A stretch of 11,143 nt of DNA from assembly GCA_016195585.1 (NCBI GenBank), contig JACPZJ010000211.1, positions 1 through 11,143 of the forward strand, read 5' to 3'. Position 1 is the first letter of the stretch; every line of letters begins with the position of its first letter. A program made the translations under genes and the position numbers. Under the pieces are notes generated by a model that had not been told where the DNA came from, ran no database searches, and saw only the letters and a list, made by a program, of their open reading frames with translations. Source of the DNA: Nitrospirota bacterium (GTDB taxonomy: Bacteria > Nitrospirota > CAKKRA01 > 9FT-COMBO-42-15). Of this stretch, positions 1-6,137 are shown one piece after another.

Positions 1-149
1 AGATTGTTGAGGCGGCAAAGTAGATTGATATGGATATGATTGCACAGGCAGCAAAGGAGATTGAAAAAGAGGCGGATGAGGCAAAGAAGATACTCCGGAA
101 GGATGCAGAAATAATAGCATCTGAGATAGCAGTTAAAATACTTAAGTAA
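1..149 (+). pseudogene. ATP synthase b' subunit (AtpF'/AtpX), 3' end only, with in-frame stop
   Basis: The frame ending at TAA 147-149 reads as the C-terminal tail of an F-type ATPase b/b' stator subunit: a charged Ala/Glu/Lys helix closing with IIASEIAVKILK, the usual end of this family. The position directly before atpF fits the b'-b order of bacteria with two b-type subunits. The 5' part lies outside the window. An in-frame TAG at 21-23 splits the frame: IVEAAK before it and IDMDMIAQ after it both look like b' sequence, so the reading appears continuous across the stop. It could be a nonsense mutation (for example from CAG), a small indel, or a base-calling error. An internal ATG at 30-32 would give only a 39-residue peptide without a membrane anchor, which is unlikely to be functional by itself. 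Assignment to b' rests on short sequence plus context. Confidence 0.6.
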
Positions 150-159
150 TAAAAGCAAA

Positions 160-726
160 ATGAAAAAGGCGATAATTACACTCATCATCTTGTCAATGCC
201 GCACATTGCATATGCAGTAGGCGCTGGCAAAGAGGCAGAACCAGCAACCCCCTCAGACTGGTTCTTTAGAATAATAAATTTTCTATTATTAGTTGGCATT
301 CTCATATATTTTGTGGGCGGTATATTGAAAAATTCTCTTGCAGCGCGCAAGGATGAGGTGGAGAGGCTGTTAAAAGAGGCAGAGGAGACAGCGCAGGAGG
401 CAAAAAAACGGCTGGCTGAGATTGAGGCGAGGGTGCACAGAAGAGAGGAAGAGGCAATGGCCATAATTGAGGAGGCAAAAAAGAGGGGTGAGAGCGAAAA
501 GGCGCTTTTGATTGAAGAGGGCAATAAAGTAAGGGAGAGGCTTGAAAGACACGCAAAGGTTAGGATAGACCAGGAGCTTAAAAAGGCAAAGGATGCCCTG
601 CATATAGAGGCAGTAACCCTTACTATGGAGTTTGCAGAAAAGAAGATAAAGAAGGACTTTACAAATAAGGATCAGGAGAATCTAATAGAGGAATATCTGA
701 TCAGAATCGGGGAGAAGAAGGTTTGA
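160..726 (+). CDS. atpF: F-type ATP synthase subunit b
   Basis: Subunit b is the membrane-anchored peripheral stalk that holds F1 against the Fo rotor. The 188-residue protein starts with a signal-peptide-like stretch (residues 1-19, ending AYA), then has a membrane segment around 35-57 (WFFRIINFLLLVGILIYFV) and a long charged helix rich in Glu, Lys, Arg and Ala from about 62 to 165. This is the b-subunit layout; the extra N-terminal signal-like segment is seen in b subunits of Geobacter-type bacteria. The ATG at 160 lies 10 bases after the b' stop and has no good Shine-Dalgarno sequence, so it may be read by translational coupling from b'. The stop overlaps the TTG start of atpH by 4 bp (723-726). 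Confidence 0.9.
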   Translation: MKKAIITLIILSMPHIAYAVGAGKEAEPATPSDWFFRIINFLLLVGILIYFVGGILKNSLAARKDEVERLLKEAEETAQEAKKRLAEIEARVHRREEEAMAIIEEAKKRGESEKALLIEEGNKVRERLERHAKVRIDQELKKAKDALHIEAVTLTMEFAEKKIKKDFTNKDQENLIEEYLIRIGEKKV

Positions 727-1265
727 TAAGCAATATTATTGCAAGGCGCTATGCAAAGGCCCTGTTTTCTATAACAGAGAAGAGCGGGGAGGGGGAGGCA
801 GTAAAAAAAGAGCTGCATGTCCTCTCGCACACCATTGAGGCAAACAGGGATCTGAGGAATTTAATCTTCAACCCCATCTTTGGAAGGGAAGAAAAGGAAA
901 GGGTTATCATAGGCATCCTTAATAAAATAAAGGGCAGGGAGACCACTAAAAATTTTGTGAGGCTTCTTTTAAAAAAGGACCGGATAAGATTTTTAAAAGA
1001 GATCGCAGAGAACCTAACGCAGCTTCTTGATGAAAAGGAAAACAGGAAAAAGGCAGTTGTAATTACCTCGTCAAAACTCCCGGAGAAAAGCCTTTCCAAG
1101 ATAAAAGATAAATTAAGCGCTATTACAAGAAAGGATATTGAGATTGAAGAAAGGGTAGACGGTTCTATTATCGGCGGCATAGTGATTCAGATAGGAAGCC
1201 TTGTTTATAATGGCAGCATCAAAACACAGCTTGATAATATCAAAGAGAGACTAATGAAGGAGTAA
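723..1265 (+). CDS. atpH: F-type ATP synthase subunit delta
   Basis: Delta (the OSCP homologue) joins the b stalk to the top of the alpha3beta3 head. The 180-residue length and both ends fit the family: the N-terminal domain opens with IIARRYAKALFSI, the typical delta start, and the C-terminal part contains VDGSIIGGIVIQIGSLVYNGSI (about residues 145-166), matching the conserved V-D-x-S-I-x-G-G-x-x-x-x-x-G motif. The start is TTG at 723, overlapping the atpF stop as TTGA. A strong purine-rich Shine-Dalgarno region (GGAG 711-714, AGAAGG 716-721) supports this rare start codon, and no ATG lies near the conserved N-terminus. Four bases separate the stop from atpA. Confidence 0.93.
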   Translation: MISNIIARRYAKALFSITEKSGEGEAVKKELHVLSHTIEANRDLRNLIFNPIFGREEKERVIIGILNKIKGRETTKNFVRLLLKKDRIRFLKEIAENLTQLLDEKENRKKAVVITSSKLPEKSLSKIKDKLSAITRKDIEIEERVDGSIIGGIVIQIGSLVYNGSIKTQLDNIKERLMKE

Positions 1266-1269
1266 AAAT

Positions 1270-2778
1270 ATGCAGATTAAGGCAGAAGAGATTAGTGAGA
1301 TAATAAAAGGCCAGCTTGCCGGATTTGAAAAAGGGATTGAGGTTAAAGAGATCGGCACTGTGCTGATAGTCGGCGACGGCATAGCAAAGGTATACGGCCT
1401 TGAGAATGCCATGGCCGGCGAGCTCTTGGAATTTCCCGGCGGGATATACGGCATGACGCTTAACCTTGAAGAGGATAATGTGGGCGTTGTTCTCCTCGGG
1501 GATGATAAGGATATCAAAGAGGGCGATATTGTGAAGAGGACAGGCAGGATTGTGGAGGCGCCTGTCGGCGATGCCCTGATAGGCCGCGTGGTGAATGCCA
1601 TAGGCCAGCCCATTGACGGAAAGGGGCCGATTGACGCCAAAGAATCAAGAAGGGTTGAGATAATCGCGCCCGGTATAGTAGACAGGCAGTCTGTGTGCGA
1701 GCCGCTTCAGACAGGGATAAAGGCTATAGATTCAATGATACCCATCGGCCGCGGCCAGAGGGAGCTGATTATTGGCGACAGGCAGACAGGAAAGACTGCG
1801 ATTGCTATTGATACCATCATAAACCAGAAGGGCGAGGATGTTATCTGTATATATGTTGCAATAGGCCAGAAACGTTCAACTGTCGCCAATGTTGTAAAGG
1901 GCCTTGAGGAATACGGCGCAATGGAGTATACCATTGTGGTTTCTGCAACTGCAAGCGAGCCGGCAGCGCTTCAGTTTATTGCGCCATATACAGGCTGTAC
2001 AATGGGCGAGTATTTCAGGGATAATAAAAAACATGCGCTGGTTATATACGACGACCTCTCCAAGCAGGCGGTTGCCTACAGGCAGCTTTCCCTGCTCTTA
2101 AGAAGACCGCCGGGCCGCGAGGCATATCCCGGCGATGTGTTCTATCTCCACTCAAGGCTGCTTGAGCGCGCTGCAAAACTCAGCAATGAGAACGGCGGCG
2201 GCTCATTAACAGCGCTCCCTATCATAGAGACACAGGCAGGCGATGTCTCTGCGTATATTCCTACAAATGTTATTTCCATTACAGACGGCCAGATATATCT
2301 CGGCACAGACCTCTTTTATTCAGGAATCAGGCCTGCTGTTAATGTAGGACTCTCTGTATCCCGTGTTGGAGGCGCCGCGCAGATAAAGGCAATGAAACAG
2401 GTGTCAGGCACGCTCCGACTTGACCTTGCACAGTACAGGGAGATGGCTGCCTTTGCCCAGTTTGGAAGCGAGCTTGACAAGACAACGAGGGCGCAGCTTG
2501 CGAGGGGCGAGAGGATGGTGGAGCTTTTAAAGCAGGATCAGTACCAGCCGTATCCTGTTGTGCACCAGATTATTATTATCTTTGCCGGGACAAATGGTTA
2601 TGTGGATGACATACCCGCATCCTCTGTAAGGAGATTTGAAAAGGAATTGATTAAATTCGTTGATGCCAAATATGAAAATATAAAGAAAGAGATTAAAGAG
2701 AAAAAGATACTTGACGATGACCTCAAGACAAGATTGAGGGCAATGATAGAGGAGTTTAAAAACACCTTTCAACCATAG
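1270..2778 (+). CDS. atpA: F-type ATP synthase subunit alpha
   Basis: Alpha forms the F1 head with beta and carries the non-catalytic nucleotide sites. The 502-residue protein is full length. Visible motifs are the Walker A P-loop GDRQTGKT at residues 169-176, a Walker B-like strand LVIYDD at about 257-262, PPGREAYPGDVFYLHSRLLE at about 280-299, and the signature region with SVSRVGGAAQ near 362-371. Arg365 there corresponds to the arginine finger that completes the beta catalytic site. The start ATG is preceded by GGAG at 1259-1262. The gene ends TAG at 2776-2778 and is followed by a 93-bp spacer holding a palindromic repeat, which is long for the usually tight alpha-gamma junction. Confidence 0.98.
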   Translation: MQIKAEEISEIIKGQLAGFEKGIEVKEIGTVLIVGDGIAKVYGLENAMAGELLEFPGGIYGMTLNLEEDNVGVVLLGDDKDIKEGDIVKRTGRIVEAPVGDALIGRVVNAIGQPIDGKGPIDAKESRRVEIIAPGIVDRQSVCEPLQTGIKAIDSMIPIGRGQRELIIGDRQTGKTAIAIDTIINQKGEDVICIYVAIGQKRSTVANVVKGLEEYGAMEYTIVVSATASEPAALQFIAPYTGCTMGEYFRDNKKHALVIYDDLSKQAVAYRQLSLLLRRPPGREAYPGDVFYLHSRLLERAAKLSNENGGGSLTALPIIETQAGDVSAYIPTNVISITDGQIYLGTDLFYSGIRPAVNVGLSVSRVGGAAQIKAMKQVSGTLRLDLAQYREMAAFAQFGSELDKTTRAQLARGERMVELLKQDQYQPYPVVHQIIIIFAGTNGYVDDIPASSVRRFEKELIKFVDAKYENIKKEIKEKKILDDDLKTRLRAMIEEFKNTFQP

Positions 2779-2787
2779 CAAGTAAAG

Positions 2788-2858
2788 TGTCATTGCGAGC
2801 CGCCAAATGCGGCGAAGCAATCTCAAAAACGAGATTCCTCGCTTCGCTCGGAATGACA
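2788..2858. repeat. 71-bp imperfect palindromic repeat between atpA and atpG
   Basis: The outer arms are TGTCATTGCGAGC and GCTCGGAATGACA (2788-2800 and 2846-2858), complementary except for one base. Further in, CAATCTC (2818-2824) faces GAGATT (2831-2836) across a short A-rich loop. A smaller hairpin GCCGC-CAAAT-GCGGC (2799-2813) sits in the left arm, so the element could fold as a branched hairpin. Motifs of the type 'TCATTGCGAGC...GAAGCAATCTC' are widespread intergenic repeats in many environmental bacterial genomes, which I recall from general knowledge. The element carries no gene. On the minus strand it gives the typical spurious reading SFRAKRGIS. It fills most of the atpA-atpG spacer. 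Confidence 0.85.
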
Positions 2859-2871
2859 AAATAGTAAAAAT

Positions 2872-3736
2872 ATGCCGAGCCTACAGCACACAAGAAGACG
2901 AATTGGAAGCATAAAGAATACACAGCAGATTACTAAGGCAATGAAGATGGTTGCCGCTGCAAAGCTCAAGCGCGCGCAGGAGCGGATACTTGAGGCAAGG
3001 CCCTATGCCCAGAAGATGCTCTCTGTGCTTGAGAGCCTTTCAATGAGGATTGAGCGCGGCAGGCATCCCCTTCTTGCAAAGAGGGGCGATAAAAAGATAG
3101 AGGTTATGATTGTTACTTCAGACAGGGGGCTCTGCGGCGCTTTTAATGCAAATATCATCAGAAGGTCAATGGAATTTTTAAAACAGAAAAAGGAAGATGG
3201 CTGCGAGATTACACTGAATACGGTGGGCAGAAAGGGCAGGGATTTTTTCAGGCGCATGGATTTTGAGATGAGAAAGACATGGGGCAGACATCTTTGACAG
3301 ACTCTCGTATGAAAACGCATCGGAGATGGGAAAGGATATTGTGGAGTCCTATGAAAAGGGGCTCTTTGATGAGCTTTATGTAGTATACAATGAATTCAAG
3401 TCGGCGATACAACAGAGGGTTATAACAGAAAAGCTTTTGCCAATAGAGCCAACAAAGCCTGTAGAAATTGAGATCGCTGTGGACTATATATATGAGCCAT
3501 CCGCAGAGATGATATTGCAGAGCCTCCTCCCAAAGCATATAGAGGTGCAGACCTTCCGCATCCTCCTTGAGTCAAATGCAAGCGAATACGGCGCAAGGAT
3601 GACTGCAATGGATGCTGCGACAAAGAATGCAAAGGAGCTGATAAAAAAACTTACGCTTATTTATAACAGGACAAGGCAGGAGATGATCACAAAAGAGCTG
3701 ATGGATATTGTAAACGGCGCAGAAGCATTAAAATAG
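2872..3736 (+). CDS. atpG: F-type ATP synthase subunit gamma, frameshifted as written
   Basis: Gamma is the central rotor shaft of F1. The N-terminal part (2872 to about 3282) reads MPSLQHTRRRIGSIKNTQQI, then TKAMKMVAAAKLKRAQ, the classic N-terminal helix, and TSDRGLCGAFNANI. The C-terminal part contains NEFKSAIQQR and the terminal-helix signature EYGARMTAMDAATKNA...NRTRQEMITKEL. The two halves are in different frames. Reading GGGG at 3281-3284 as GGG joins ...RKTW to ADIFDRLSYENASEMG and yields 287 residues, the normal gamma length. As written, the first frame ends at TGA 3295-3297 after 141 residues. An essential subunit with a single-base insertion in a G run suggests a sequencing or assembly error first, a true mutation second. 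The start ATG is fixed by homology but lacks a good Shine-Dalgarno sequence. Confidence 0.92.
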
Positions 3737-3739
3737 GGG

Positions 3740-3763
3740 TCAAGGAATCAAGGATTCAAGTGG
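3740..3763. repeat. 8-bp tandem repeat in atpG-atpD spacer
   Basis: Three consecutive 8-bp units, TCAAGGAA, TCAAGGAT and TCAAGTGG, start at 3740, 3748 and 3756. They share the TCAAG core. The block also contains the short inverted repeat GAATC-AAG-GATTC. It lies just after the atpG stop in a 75-bp spacer; the rest of the spacer is AT-rich and ends in the atpD Shine-Dalgarno sequence AAGGAG (3799-3804). No function can be read from it. Confidence 0.6.
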
Positions 3764-3811
3764 CGGAGTATAAAATTTTAATTAAACGCGGTTTTGGCAA
3801 GGAGATGAAAG

Positions 3812-5233
3812 ATGGCAGATGGAAGGTTAATTCAGGTTATCGGGCCTGTTGTTGATGTGGAATTTCCTGTAGGAAAGCTCCCATCACTTTTAAATGCGCT
3901 TAAGATAGAAGAGGCTGAGGATAAGTCGTCAGGCAGGCCTGCAATAAATCTTACCCTGGAGGTTGCCCTGCATTTGGGTGAAAACAGGGTGAGGGCAATA
4001 GCCATGTCATCAACAGACGGCCTTGTAAGGGGTATGGCTGTAAAGGACACAGGGGAGCCAATATCAATGCCTGTAGGAAGAGAGACGCTCGGCAGGCTGA
4101 TTAATGTTGTTGGGGAGCCTATAGACAATAAAGGCCCGGTAAATACAAAGAAGCGGTACCCCATTCACAGGCCTGCGCCTCCCTTTGTTGAGCAGGAGCC
4201 GTCTACGCAGATATTTGAGACAGGCATCAAGGTTATTGACCTTCTTGAGCCATATGCAAAGGGCGGCAAGACAGGGTTGTTTGGCGGTGCAGGCGTGGGA
4301 AAGACAGTTATTATCATGGAGCTTATACATAATATTGCCACAGAGCACGGCGGCTTTTCTGTGTTTGCAGGCGTTGGCGAAAGGACAAGGGAAGGAAATG
4401 ACCTCTGGAGGGAGATGACAGAATCCGGTGTTATAAGCAAGACAGCGCTTGTCTATGGCCAGATGAATGAGCCTCCCGGCGCAAGGCTCCGCGTCGGTCT
4501 TTCAGGCCTTACTGTTGCAGAATATTTCAGGGATGAAGAGGGTCAGGATGTCCTTCTCTTTATAGATAATATGTTCAGGTTTACACAGGCAGGCTCTGAG
4601 GTCTCTGCACTTTTAGGCAGGATGCCTTCTGCTGTTGGTTATCAGCCAAACCTGAGCACAGAGATGGGCACCCTGCAGGAGAGGATTACAACAACAAAAA
4701 AGGGTTCAATCACCTCTATTCAGGCAGTATATGTCCCTGCTGATGATTTGACAGATCCAGCGCCGGCAACAACCTTTGCCCATCTTGATGCCACAACGGT
4801 TCTGTCAAGGTCGCTCACTGAGCTCGGCATATACCCTGCTGTTGACCCGCTTGATTCCACATCAAGGATAATGGATCCGAGGATCATCGGCGAAGAGCAT
4901 TATAAAGTAGCGAGGTCTGTTCAGGTAATTTTGCAGAGATACAAGGACCTGCAGGATATTATTGCCATCCTCGGCATGGATGAACTCTCTGAAGAGGACA
5001 AACAAATAGTGACAAGGGCAAGGAAGATACAGAGATTTCTATCACAGCCATTCCATGTTGCAGAGACATTTACAGGCACGCCGGGGAAATATGTAAAACT
5101 AAGCGATACCATAAGAAGCTTTAAGGAGCTTGTTGAAGGGAAGTATGATAACCTTCCAGAGCAGGCATTCTATATGGTCGGCACCATTGAAGAGGTAATA
5201 GAGAAGGCCGAGAAGCTGGGATATAAGAAATAA
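3812..5233 (+). CDS. atpD: F-type ATP synthase subunit beta (catalytic)
   Basis: Beta carries the three catalytic sites that make or hydrolyse ATP. The 473-residue protein is intact. Visible motifs are Walker A GGAGVGKT at 158-165, the catalytic-base region GVGERTREGND with Glu190, Walker B LLFIDN at 248-253, QAGSEVSALLGRMPSAVGYQ at 259-278, and the DELSEED motif at 390-396 that contacts gamma and epsilon. IDNMFRFTQ has Met where most homologues have Ile, a conservative change. The start at 3812 follows AAGGAG at 3799-3804 with 7-base spacing. A nearby ATG at 3805 is out of frame. The stop is 2 bases before the atpC start. Confidence 0.98.
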   Translation: MADGRLIQVIGPVVDVEFPVGKLPSLLNALKIEEAEDKSSGRPAINLTLEVALHLGENRVRAIAMSSTDGLVRGMAVKDTGEPISMPVGRETLGRLINVVGEPIDNKGPVNTKKRYPIHRPAPPFVEQEPSTQIFETGIKVIDLLEPYAKGGKTGLFGGAGVGKTVIIMELIHNIATEHGGFSVFAGVGERTREGNDLWREMTESGVISKTALVYGQMNEPPGARLRVGLSGLTVAEYFRDEEGQDVLLFIDNMFRFTQAGSEVSALLGRMPSAVGYQPNLSTEMGTLQERITTTKKGSITSIQAVYVPADDLTDPAPATTFAHLDATTVLSRSLTELGIYPAVDPLDSTSRIMDPRIIGEEHYKVARSVQVILQRYKDLQDIIAILGMDELSEEDKQIVTRARKIQRFLSQPFHVAETFTGTPGKYVKLSDTIRSFKELVEGKYDNLPEQAFYMVGTIEEVIEKAEKLGYKK

Positions 5234-5235
5234 AC

Positions 5236-5649
5236 ATGAAAGAAGAAAAGATATTATTAGAGATTGTTGCGCCCAACAGACTGCTGCTCCGCGAAGATGT
5301 TGAAGAAGTGGTCTGCCCGGGCACAGAAGGCGAGCTCGGCATCCTGCCGGGACACACGCACCTTTTGACCGCCCTTACAATCGGCGAGCTGCGGTATAAA
5401 AAGAACAATGTCTTCTGCTCCCTTGCCATAAGCTGGGGCTATGCAGAGATAACAGGGGATAGGGTGATAATCCTTGCAGAGATCGCTGAAAAGGCGGAGG
5501 AGATAGACCTGACCCGCGCTGAGGAGGAAAAGGCGAGGGCAGAGGAGATACTTGCAAAAGGGCCTGAGGAGATGGAATTTGAAAAGGCAAAGGAAAGCTT
5601 AGATAAGGCCATGAACCGTTTGCGGATCGCTGGCAGGAAGGGGCCGTAA
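5236..5649 (+). CDS. atpC: F-type ATP synthase subunit epsilon
   Basis: Epsilon binds the foot of gamma, couples F1 to the c-ring, and in bacteria can inhibit ATP hydrolysis through its C-terminal helices. The 137-residue protein has the expected N-terminal beta-sandwich (residues 5-85), with VVCPGTEGELGILPGHTHLLTAL matching the family pattern of P-G-x-x-G-x-[FL]-x-[IV]-L-x-x-H. An Ala/Glu/Lys-rich helical hairpin follows (about 90-135). It starts 2 bases after atpD and has only a weak upstream purine stretch, so coupling to atpD is likely. It is the last gene of the operon. The next gene is on the opposite strand with only 5 bases between the stops, and I see no clear hairpin terminator there. 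Confidence 0.95.
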   Translation: MKEEKILLEIVAPNRLLLREDVEEVVCPGTEGELGILPGHTHLLTALTIGELRYKKNNVFCSLAISWGYAEITGDRVIILAEIAEKAEEIDLTRAEEEKARAEEILAKGPEEMEFEKAKESLDKAMNRLRIAGRKGP

Positions 5650-5654
5650 AAAAC

Positions 5655-6137
5655 CTACTTCATCTTCTTCCTCTTCTTCTCCATTTCAATGTCTGTCTTC
5701 ATCAGATTTTTGATGTCCTTTTTGAGTTTTTCGTTTTCTGCCTTCTGGCCGGCAACCTCATTTTTTAATGAGAGTATTTCTTCAATCTGGGATACCCAGT
5801 TTTTGGCATCCTTTATCCAGTAGCTTTTCGGATATTTTACTAAAAGGATTTTAAATTGTGCTAACGCCTTTCCATAGTCCTTATCCTTGTTTGCATGATA
5901 AATAAGCGTATAGGCAAGAAAATACTGGGCATCATCGGCGAGCTCGTCATCAGGATATTGTTCTACAAAATTTAGAAAGCCTGCGGCAGCCTCAGCATAT
6001 CTTCCTTCATTAAAGAGCGCATGGCTATGCAGATACTGCTCATTTTTGTGTTCTGCTGATCTCAGATAGGCGCCGCATCCCGCAATCACGATAACCAGAA
6101 ATATGCCGGAAATATATATGCTAAATGCCCTTTTCAC
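5655..6137 (-). CDS. Small BamD/YbgF-like TPR lipoprotein
   Basis: The 160-residue protein starts with a lipoprotein signal peptide: MKR, a hydrophobic stretch, and a lipobox IAGC with Cys21 as the expected lipidation site. Residues 22-24 (GAY) lack the Asp+2 inner-membrane retention signal, so an outer-membrane, periplasm-facing location is plausible. Residues about 36-112 form helical TPR-like repeats (HSHALFNEGRYAEAAAGF, then YGKALAQFKILLVKYPKS) as in BamD/YbgF-type proteins. The last 45 residues are a charged probable coiled coil ending KKRKKMK. It is shorter than BamD. The start is GTG at 6135-6137, overlapping the upstream gene's stop as GTGA, with a strong Shine-Dalgarno GAGGAGG at 6149-6155 (minus strand). 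Coupling to the GGDEF gene suggests a shared envelope role; the exact function is unknown. Confidence 0.75.
   Translation of the reverse strand: MKRAFSIYISGIFLVIVIAGCGAYLRSAEHKNEQYLHSHALFNEGRYAEAAAGFLNFVEQYPDDELADDAQYFLAYTLIYHANKDKDYGKALAQFKILLVKYPKSYWIKDAKNWVSQIEEILSLKNEVAGQKAENEKLKKDIKNLMKTDIEMEKKRKKMK

Noticed and set aside
21..23. TAG recoded as an amino acid such as pyrrolysine
   Set aside because: atpA, atpG and cheR in the same window all end with TAG at the expected family length, so TAG acts as a normal stop here; a mutation or error is simpler.
2527..2859. 110-residue minus-strand open frame across the atpA end and the spacer
   Set aside because: It reads antisense through atpA, and its start (SFRAKRGIS) is simply the translation of the palindromic repeat; a common spurious gene call.
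3281..3297. Programmed ribosomal frameshifting in atpG
   Set aside because: There is no recognised shift site or clear downstream stimulator, and gamma genes are not known to use it; an extra G in a G run is a better explanation.
3764..3800. Internal promoter for atpD in the AT-rich spacer (TATAAAAT)
   Set aside because: A -10-like TATAAA exists, but no acceptable -35 box at proper spacing; insufficient support.
5640..5700. Bidirectional terminator between atpC and the lipoprotein gene
   Set aside because: Only 5 bp separate the stops and no stable stem was found; the CTTCTTC-rich run is the Lys-rich C-terminus of the minus-strand gene.
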